Origin: JBEKYD01 sp049509915
GTDB lineage: Bacteria; Acidobacteriota; Terriglobia; Bryobacterales; Bryobacteraceae
NCBI GenBank assembly: GCA_049509915.1
Contig: JBEKZL010000141.1
Coordinates: 1-19,196, forward strand
Direction: 5' to 3'
DNA: 19,196 nucleotides
Position numbers and translations under genes: made by a program. Shown here piece by piece: positions 14,326-19,196 of this stretch; position 1 is the first letter of the stretch, and the number at the start of each line of letters is the position of its first letter. The notes below the pieces were generated by a model that had not been told where the DNA came from, searched no databases, and was given only the letters and a program-made list of their open reading frames with translations.

Positions 14326-14717
14326 AAGAACGTCCCAACTGGAATTGTAGTGGGTCTGACCGTTATCAATGTTTGCCGGCGCGCGGCGCTCAATTCGCGA
14401 ACCGCTTAATCTTCACTGACGTCGCGCCGATTACCCTCTCGACCCGCAGCCTTTGGTTTCTCGGCTTGAAGATGCTCGGTCATCGCCGAGTTCGAAACCA
14501 ATCTCGGCTGGGCACCCAGTCTGGACGGGCGCGCCAGTTTCGCTCGGACGCCATTGGTCCAAAAGCATTTAGATCGGTTCGAGCAGACTGCGTTTTACGC
14601 CGCGAAAGTTCGAAACGTGTCCAGTGTGGGGAGCCAGACTCTTGTCGCTCGGAGCATCTCGCGCGTTCCGACGAGTCCCGACGAGTGGCTGTCCCATAAA
14701 TATGGGATACTGGCCGC
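14326..14717. other. 392-bp gap without a recognisable gene
   Basis: Frames on both strands give low-quality, arginine-rich translations without known motifs, and no RNA gene was recognised. CTGGG-CA-CCCAG forms a small inverted repeat near 14503-14514. The last 50 bp hold a tandem direct repeat and a palindrome that belong to the vapBC control region. The stretch may be eroded sequence of former genes. Confidence 0.5.
14668..14711 (+). promoter_or_regulatory. Putative vapBC promoter and operator
   Basis: CCGACGAGT occurs at 14668-14676 and again at 14678-14686, one helical turn apart. The perfect palindrome TCCCATA-AA-TATGGGA covers 14692-14707. An extended -10, TG-N-GATACT (14703-14711), overlaps its right arm and ends 6 nt before the vapB ATG. 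A repressor on the palindrome would cover the -10, as expected for autorepression by a VapBC complex. Confidence 0.5.
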
Positions 14718-14969
14718 ATGAAGACCACTCTGGAGATCCCGGATCCAACCTTCCGAAGGGCAAAGGCCACTGCCAGCGCGCTGGGAGTTCCATTGCGCGA
14801 GTACGTCACCCGGGCTGTTGAAGAAAAGCTCTCGCTGGGCAGTAAACCCGTGGGCAAGCCGTGGCTGGAATGTGCGGGCGAACTGGCCCGTCTCCACAAG
14901 GAGACCGTGCGGATACAGAAGATCATCGACAAGGAATTCGAACAAATCGAACCTGAGGACCGGGCTTGA
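14718..14969 (+). CDS. vapB: VapB-type ribbon-helix-helix antitoxin
   Basis: An 83-aa antitoxin. MKTTLEIPDPTFRRAKATAS followed by ALGVPLREYVTRAVEEKL is the RHH DNA-binding domain (residues 1-40) common in VapB proteins: a TTLEI beta strand, helix, turn, helix. The C-terminal half (ECAGELARLHKETVRIQKII and on to EQIEPEDRA) is charged and probably helical, and would bind the toxin. The start has no Shine-Dalgarno sequence, and a -10 box ends 6 nt upstream, suggesting a leaderless mRNA. The stop overlaps the toxin TTG start as TTGA. As in other VapBC pairs, VapB together with VapC is expected to repress the promoter. Confidence 0.85.
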   Translation: MKTTLEIPDPTFRRAKATASALGVPLREYVTRAVEEKLSLGSKPVGKPWLECAGELARLHKETVRIQKIIDKEFEQIEPEDRA

Positions 14970-15343
14970 TTCTAGACACGAATGCTCTTTCCGCTTATCT
15001 TGACAGAACGCCGGAAGCGGTCGCGATCGTGTCCGAGGCGCGCGAGGTTGCGATCCCCGTCATTGTAGCCGGGGAGTTCGCTTTAGGTATCGCGCATTCC
15101 CGCCACCGCGAGGCCTACGAAAGGTCGCTATACCGTATGCTCGACCGCTGCACCGTGCTGGATATTGGAATTGAGACCGCGCGGCACTACGCGGCCATCC
15201 GGCTGGAACTCAAGGGCGCTGACAAGTCCATTCCGGCCAACGACGCTTGGATCGCCGCACTCAGCCGACAGCATGCGATGGCTGTGATGAGCCGCGACTC
15301 ACATTTCGACTTTGTCGGCGGGTTGAGACGGCGAACGTGGTAG
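14966..15343 (+). CDS. vapC: VapC-type PIN-domain ribonuclease toxin
   Basis: A 125-aa PIN-domain nuclease. The acidic metal ligands are all present: D4 in MILDTNAL, E37 in VAGEFALG, D93 in NDAWIAAL and D111 in SRDSHFDFV, so the enzyme should be active. VapC toxins cut specific structured RNAs, often tRNAs or rRNA, and block translation until VapB neutralises them. The start is TTG 14966 inside the vapB stop (TTGA); no other start would keep the N-terminal DTN motif. Length and order (antitoxin first, 4-nt overlap) are standard. Its RNA target is unknown. Confidence 0.92.
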   Translation: MILDTNALSAYLDRTPEAVAIVSEAREVAIPVIVAGEFALGIAHSRHREAYERSLYRMLDRCTVLDIGIETARHYAAIRLELKGADKSIPANDAWIAALSRQHAMAVMSRDSHFDFVGGLRRRTW

Positions 15344-15456
15344 CGCGGGGAGCCCTCGGCGGCTTAGCCGAAAGAGTCCTGAATTAGTCGGATCCGGCAC
15401 GCGAGCGGCAATACGCCGTGGCAGGGGAGACCCGGAACGTGATAGTTTATCGTTAC

Positions 15457-15472
15457 CGGCCTCGGAAGGCCG
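15457..15472 (+). promoter_or_regulatory. Hairpin in the leader of the oxidoreductase gene
   Basis: CGGCCT-CGGA-AGGCCG is a perfect 6-bp stem with a tetraloop. It ends 4 nt before the AAGGGAG ribosome-binding site (15477-15483) of the downstream ATG. It could protect the mRNA end or shape translation, and it lacks a U-run. Confidence 0.35.
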
Positions 15473-15488
15473 TTCTAAGGGAGCTTCC

Positions 15489-16802
15489 ATGGAGCGAAGG
15501 CATTTTATCGTGAGTTCCGCGGCGGCGTTAGGCGCCGCGTCCAGCGTTTTTGGCCGCCCGAGCGACACCGTTCGCGTAGCGGTGATCGGCGTGGGTGGGC
15601 GCGGCAAATCGCTCGGCGGCAGGGGCAAGGACCACCTGCAAGGCTACACCAAGCTCGAAAACGTAGAGGTCGCGGCGGTGTGCGACGTGGACCAGACGCA
15701 CCTCGACTTTGGCCTGGACGTGGTGGAGAAGATCACCGGCAAGCGTCCGCAGGGCTATGCCGACGTGCGCAAGCTGCTGGAAGACAAGTCCATCGACGCG
15801 GTTTCCATCGCCACGCCGAACCACTGGCACACGCTGATCACTGTTTGGGCCTGCCAGCACGGCAAGGACGTTTACGTGGAGAAACCGTGCGCGTACAACC
15901 TGTTCGAGGCGAAACAGATCGTGGCGGCGGCGCGGAAGTACAACCGGATGGTGCAGCAGGGAAGCCAGATACGGTCGTCGGTAGCGGTTCAGGACGCGGT
16001 AGGGAAGATGCGCGACGGGCTGATTGGCGACATCTACCTGGCGCGCGGGCTGTGCTACAAATGGCGCGATACGATCGGGCGTACGCCGGTTTCGCCGGTG
16101 CCGCCGGGGGTGGATTACGACCTGTGGACGGGACCGGCGCCGGCCCACGCGTTTACCATGAACCGCTTTCACTACAACTGGCACTGGTTCTGGGATTACG
16201 GCAACGGCGATCTGGGCAACCAGGGCATTCACCAGGTGGACGTGGCGCGCTGGGGGCTGGGGGTGAAGTATCCGGTGAAGGTGAGCGCGGTGGGCGGGCA
16301 CTTCATGTTCGACGACGACCAGGAGACTCCCAACACGCTCAATTGCGCGTTCGAATTCAGCGACGGCGGCAAACGCAAGCTGATGGAGTTTGAAGTGCGC
16401 CACTGGATGACCAACGGCGAGGCCACGGTTCACGAACGCGGCAACAACGCCATCGGCAATCTGTTCTACGGCTCGAAGGGGTATCTCGCGGTGGACTCGT
16501 ACAGCTCCTACAAGAGCTGGCTCGGCAAAGACCAGACGCCGGGGCCGGCGGAGCAGCAAGGCGGCGACCACTATCTGAACTTCATCGAAGCGGTGCGCAG
16601 CCGCAAGCGGGAGACGCTTCGCGCGGAAATCGAAGAAGGTGCGGCATCGACCGTGCTGGTGCACCTGGCCAATATTTCGTACCGTGTGGGCCGCACGATT
16701 CGCTTCGACCCGGCGACACAATCGATTGTTGGCGACGCGGAAGCGAGCAAGCTCGGGACGCGGGAATACCGCAAACCGTTCGTGGTTCCGGAGAAGGTGT
16801 AG
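15489..16802 (+). CDS. Tat-leader Gfo/Idh/MocA-family oxidoreductase
   Basis: A 437-aa NAD(P)-dependent dehydrogenase of the Gfo/Idh/MocA family. The leader MERRHFIVSSAAALGAASSV (1-20) carries a twin-arginine signal. The Rossmann fold starts at RVAVIGVGGRGKSLGG (near 30), with VAAVCDVD after it. E131-K132-P133 is the conserved cofactor/substrate lysine motif. NHWHTLITVWACQHGKDVYV and GNQGIHQVDVARWGLG (G246-I247-H248) give the active-site His pattern. Such exported forms in Acidobacteria, Bacteroidetes and Planctomycetes usually act on sugars or glycosides in the periplasm, with cofactor folded in before export; the substrate is not readable. The ATG at 15489 has AAGGGAG 5 nt upstream. It stands alone, with gaps of 145 bp and 365 bp on the two sides. 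Confidence 0.93.
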   Translation: MERRHFIVSSAAALGAASSVFGRPSDTVRVAVIGVGGRGKSLGGRGKDHLQGYTKLENVEVAAVCDVDQTHLDFGLDVVEKITGKRPQGYADVRKLLEDKSIDAVSIATPNHWHTLITVWACQHGKDVYVEKPCAYNLFEAKQIVAAARKYNRMVQQGSQIRSSVAVQDAVGKMRDGLIGDIYLARGLCYKWRDTIGRTPVSPVPPGVDYDLWTGPAPAHAFTMNRFHYNWHWFWDYGNGDLGNQGIHQVDVARWGLGVKYPVKVSAVGGHFMFDDDQETPNTLNCAFEFSDGGKRKLMEFEVRHWMTNGEATVHERGNNAIGNLFYGSKGYLAVDSYSSYKSWLGKDQTPGPAEQQGGDHYLNFIEAVRSRKRETLRAEIEEGAASTVLVHLANISYRVGRTIRFDPATQSIVGDAEASKLGTREYRKPFVVPEKV

Positions 16803-17167
16803 GGCGCGAAGGGCGAGCCACAAGACGGCACGGTCACATTTGCGGCTCGTCTACTCTCACAGATCGAAAGGCCAATTTCCGAGATGGCGCATGGGGCGGC
16901 CAAGCCGCAGTGAGCCGGGGTAATGTCGCTTCCACGGGCTGGCGATCTGTCCGGCCGAATGGATTCGTCCGCGGCGCGCTCACGGGAAATCCGCAAGGGC
17001 TACCCGGGCCCCAGCGGAATTCGTTGGTCTCCGCGAAGCGTTTACAGGCCGCTTCTTCGCCGGTGACCAGTCTGACTGCAGACGATTGGCCTGCTTTCGG
17101 CCAGTCGGGAAGAACATCGAGTCTACACTGCTCCCAAAATCTCGGATACTTTCCTTATAATACCGGT
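16803..17167. other. 365-bp gap upstream of hemD
   Basis: No gene is supported. The hemD frame stays open back to 16910, but its translation has no conserved features and hemD itself begins at its normal N-terminus. TATAAT at 17156-17161 is a perfect -10 box. A Rho-independent terminator for the preceding gene and known riboswitch motifs were looked for and not seen. Confidence 0.5.
17156..17161 (+). promoter_or_regulatory. Consensus -10 box of hemD
   Basis: TATAAT matches the consensus completely and ends 6 nt before the hemD ATG, so transcription would begin at or next to the start codon. No TTGACA-like -35 box appears 16-18 bp upstream. Confidence 0.5.
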
Positions 17168-17983
17168 ATGTCATTCGGGGGGAAACGTGTGCTGGCTCTT
17201 GAAAGCCGGCGCGGGCTGGAAATCGCGGAGCTGATCCGCCGGCATGGCGGCGAGCCGCTGCTTGCCCCAGCCCTGCGGGAAGCGCCGCTCGAACAGAACC
17301 AGGCGGTTTTCGAATTCGCCGGGCGGCTGTTCGCCGGCGGCTTTGACCTGGTGGTTCTGCTAACCGGGGTGGGCACGCGGCAATTGAACCGGTTGCTGGC
17401 CGCCCGTTACGGAGAAAGCGCGTTGGCGGACGGGTTGCGCCGGGTCGCGATTGTGGCGCGCGGACCCAAGCCGGTGGCGGCGCTGCGCGAGATGGGGCTG
17501 AAGGCAGACGTCGTGGCGCCGGAGCCGAACACCTGGCGCGAGTTGCTCCAGGCCGTCGAAGGGCGTCCGGAGCGGCGCATCGCGGTGCAGGAATACGGCC
17601 GCTCCAACGCGGCGCTGCTGACGGGCCTGGCGCGGTCTGGCGCCACGGTTACCGCAGTGCGGGTTTACCAATACGCGCTTCCAGAAGATACCGGACCGTT
17701 GCGGGAAGCAGTGCGGCGGCTGGCGGCGGGTGAGATTGCCGTTTCGCTGTTCACCACGGCGGTGCAGATCGAACACCTGGTGCGGGTGGCGGCGGAAGAG
17801 GGTTTGGAGGGGGCCGCGCTCGATGGGTTGCGTAAGACTCTGGTCTGCTCCATTGGTCCCACCACCACCGAGGCGCTGGCGGAATTCGAAATCCGGCCCG
17901 CTCTGGAGCCTTCTCATTCCAGGATGGGCCTGCTGGTAAAGGAAGCTGCCGAGCGCAGCAGCCTTCAGGGCGGGCTACACTGA
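17168..17983 (+). CDS. hemD: Uroporphyrinogen-III synthase
   Basis: A 271-aa HemD-like enzyme that closes hydroxymethylbilane to uroporphyrinogen III for heme, sirohaem and cobalamin. Sequence is poorly conserved in this family; the supporting features are the opening KRVLALESRRGLEIAELIRR, LLTGVGTRQLNRLL (about 63-76), RGPKPVAALREMGLKADVVA (about 98-117), the FTTAVQIEHLV segment near 196 and SIGPTTTEALAEFEIRPAL (about 222-240). Length matches the usual 240-270. It starts at ATG 17168 with no Shine-Dalgarno sequence. The gene leads into atpZ/atpI/atpB with a 6-bp gap, an unusual link between tetrapyrrole synthesis and the ATP synthase operon. Downstream co-transcription is likely but inferred. 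Confidence 0.85.
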   Translation: MSFGGKRVLALESRRGLEIAELIRRHGGEPLLAPALREAPLEQNQAVFEFAGRLFAGGFDLVVLLTGVGTRQLNRLLAARYGESALADGLRRVAIVARGPKPVAALREMGLKADVVAPEPNTWRELLQAVEGRPERRIAVQEYGRSNAALLTGLARSGATVTAVRVYQYALPEDTGPLREAVRRLAAGEIAVSLFTTAVQIEHLVRVAAEEGLEGAALDGLRKTLVCSIGPTTTEALAEFEIRPALEPSHSRMGLLVKEAAERSSLQGGLH

Positions 17984-17989
17984 TCGATA

Positions 17990-18211
17990 GTGGCGCGCAA
18001 GAAGCCATTTACGGTGCTGGTGGGCGAATATAGCTCGCTGGCGTTCATGCTGCCGGCGGCGACGTGTGTCGGCTGGGTGCTGGGGCACCTGGCGGATAGG
18101 GTGCTGGGTACTACCTTCCTTTACATACCCGGCCTGGTACTCGGCAGCGCAGCCGGCCTGGTGGAGTTGATTCGTACGGTGACGCGGAATTCCGGCCATG
18201 ACGATTCCTGA
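17990..18211 (+). CDS. AtpZ/AtpI-family small membrane protein of the ATP synthase operon
   Basis: A 73-aa protein with two predicted membrane helices (about 15-38 and 44-62). The pattern GWVLGHLADRVLGTTFLYIP, with GLVLGSAAGLVELIR after it, matches the AtpZ/F0F1-ATPase-subunit family, which sits upstream of atpI and is thought to help ion transport or assembly of the F0 ring. The start is GTG 17990, 6 bp after the hemD stop, and the end overlaps the next gene by 14 bp. The position at the head of the atp genes supports the assignment. Confidence 0.83.
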   Translation: MARKKPFTVLVGEYSSLAFMLPAATCVGWVLGHLADRVLGTTFLYIPGLVLGSAAGLVELIRTVTRNSGHDDS

Positions 18212-18581
18212 AGACCGGCTGGCGGCCGGCGCGCGCTTGAACAAGCTGATCCTTGCCGCCGCGGCGGGCGGAACGCTTACGGCAGGGTGGTGGCACGGTT
18301 GGCTGGCGGCTGGCGGCTTCGCCCTGGGCGCGGCGGTGTCGTGGATCAACTATCGCTGGCTGGAGCGCACCGTCCGGCGCCTGGGGGAAAGACGCTCCGG
18401 CGCGGGGATGAGCGTGCTGGCCGGCCTGCGCTACGCCATCCTGGGGCTGGGAGCCTATGTTATATTGAGGTTTTCCCGCATCAGCCTGTCCGCTGCGCTG
18501 GCTGGTCTATTCGTGTCCGTCGCGGCCGTACTGACGGAATCTATTATTCAACTTTGCCATGCACGAAATCTGGATCACTAA
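18198..18581 (+). CDS. atpI: ATP synthase subunit I-like membrane protein
   Basis: A 127-aa membrane protein with about four hydrophobic helices (LILAAAAGGTLTAGWWHGWL, AAGGFALGAAVSWINY, LAGLRYAILGLGAYVIL, LSAALAGLFVSVAAVL). Position between atpZ-like and atpB genes and the size fit the AtpI family, which acts as a chaperone for c-ring assembly in the membrane. The sequence itself gives only weak motif support. It overlaps atpZ by 14 bp and atpB by 23 bp, so all three are translated from one message. The ATG at 18198 has no clear Shine-Dalgarno sequence, as expected for coupled translation. Confidence 0.75.
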   Translation: MTIPEDRLAAGARLNKLILAAAAGGTLTAGWWHGWLAAGGFALGAAVSWINYRWLERTVRRLGERRSGAGMSVLAGLRYAILGLGAYVILRFSRISLSAALAGLFVSVAAVLTESIIQLCHARNLDH

Positions 18582-19196
18582 ACTGTTCAACGATTACCTG
18601 GCGGGAGCGGGCAATGCCGCCCTGGCACTGGTGGGCCAGCCCGCGCAACCGCGCCCCTGGGCTAACTACATCACCATGGAACTGCTGGTGGTGGTCCTGA
18701 TGATGGTACTGTTCGCCTTGATTCGGACGCAGTTGTCCGCCGACGAGCCGGGCAAGCTGCAGCACTGCTTCGAGCTGATCTACGAGTTTCTGCGCGGCCA
18801 AGCGGAGGACTTCGTCGGCCCTCGCGCCGGCAAGTATGTGCCGTACTTTGGTACTATTTTCCTGTTCGTCCTATTCGGCAACCTGATCGGAATCATACCG
18901 GGCCTGGAATCTCCCACCATGTTTCCGTACGTCACAGCGGGATGTGCCCTGGCCACTTTCGTGTATTACAACGCGATGGGTGTGAGCGCCCTCGGCTTGG
19001 GTTATCTGAAGCATTTCGTGGGACCGAGCTGGGCGCTGGCGATTTTGATGATCCCCATCGAGATCGTCAGTAATCTGGCGCGGCCGCTCTCGCTGACGGT
19101 TCGTCTTTACGCCAACATGTTCGCCGGCGAACAGGTGACGACGGTCTTTCTGGGCCTGACCAAGTTCGTGGTCCCGGTAGTTTTTATGGGGCTGCA
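18559..19196 (+). CDS. atpB: F0F1 ATP synthase subunit a, cut by the window end
   Basis: The first 212 codons of subunit a, which carries protons to the rotating c-ring. From ATG 18559 the protein opens MHEIWITKLFNDYLAG, with membrane helices at about 42-56 (TMELLVVVLMMVLFA), 97-116 (YFGTIFLFVLFGNLIGIIPG) and further right. The segment NLARPLSLTVRLYANMFAGE contains the essential arginine (VRLYAN, equivalent to E. coli R210), so the subunit is probably functional. The gene remains open to the window edge without a stop; about 30-50 residues should be missing. It overlaps the atpI-like gene by 23 bp. Confidence 0.93.
   Translation, partial: MHEIWITKLFNDYLAGAGNAALALVGQPAQPRPWANYITMELLVVVLMMVLFALIRTQLSADEPGKLQHCFELIYEFLRGQAEDFVGPRAGKYVPYFGTIFLFVLFGNLIGIIPGLESPTMFPYVTAGCALATFVYYNAMGVSALGLGYLKHFVGPSWALAILMIPIEIVSNLARPLSLTVRLYANMFAGEQVTTVFLGLTKFVVPVVFMGL

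Noticed and set aside
11401..14636. TGGGGAGCCA at 11401, 12198 and 14627 as island attachment repeats
   Set aside because: The same 10-mer also occurs at about 3735 inside the phosphoesterase gene and flanking bases differ between copies, so it is not specific to the block.
15528..16823. 431-codon minus-strand frame opposite the Gfo/Idh/MocA gene
   Set aside because: It is a GC-rich antisense shadow; the plus strand has all family motifs and a ribosome-binding site.
16803..17167. Riboswitch (for example cobalamin) in front of hemD
   Set aside because: No conserved riboswitch motif was recognised, and the hemD transcript seems to begin at the start codon, leaving no leader to hold one.
16910..17167. 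N-terminal extension of HemD by 86 residues
   Set aside because: The extension has no conserved character, and a perfect -10 box lies just before the normal start.

Overview
The window looks like a chromosomal segment of a GC-rich soil-type Acidobacteriota, most like the Solibacter/Bryobacter lineage. This is inferred from gene content, not from a search: twin-arginine or signal leaders on enzymes of usually cytoplasmic families, a 'VWFA-related' secreted protein typical of Acidobacteria, a FucP-type sugar permease, and housekeeping genes (ctaB, moeA-moaC-mogA, hemD, atp) scattered among accessory genes.

Left part, minus strand (1-5804). Reading leftwards from 5804: an L-fucose-permease-type MFS transporter; a short orphan fragment resembling MotA/TolQ/ExbB channel proteins; a secreted metallophosphoesterase of purple-acid-phosphatase type; a Tat-leader PLP-dependent class V aminotransferase-like enzyme; a small VOC/glyoxalase-fold protein with two plausible starts; heme O synthase (ctaB); and the first codons of an ABC transporter ATPase whose start overlaps the ctaB stop.

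Middle, plus strand (5847-11352). A 42-bp divergent gap separates the transporter from a tightly coupled molybdenum-cofactor operon (moeA, moaC, mogA, joined by GTGA/ATGA overlaps). This runs directly into a secreted VWA-like protein with a degenerate metal site. After a GACAGACC hairpin-repeat spacer comes a 682-aa two-domain protein: a GT4 glycosyltransferase fused through an NRPS-like linker to a type II thioesterase. This is the most unusual gene in the window.

Accessory block (about 11.36-15.35 kb). It opens with a degenerate 3' half of a tRNA with exact tRNA geometry and a terminal CCA. A mazEF-type toxin-antitoxin pair (minus), a GT1-type glycosyltransferase (plus), a DUF1295/steroid-5-alpha-reductase-like membrane protein (minus) and a vapBC pair (plus) follow. 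Two toxin-antitoxin modules around two lipid- or natural-product-type genes, beside a tRNA remnant, suggest a small acquired island, although no integrase is visible.

Right part, plus strand (15489-19196). A Tat-leader Gfo/Idh/MocA oxidoreductase is followed by a 365-bp gap, uroporphyrinogen-III synthase (hemD) and the start of the ATP synthase operon (atpZ-like, atpI-like, and atpB cut by the window edge).

Several starts (moeA, vapB, hemD) have a good -10 hexamer 6 nt before the start codon and no Shine-Dalgarno sequence, which points to leaderless mRNAs. I see no CRISPR array, no complete tRNA or rRNA, no transposase and no recognisable riboswitch.
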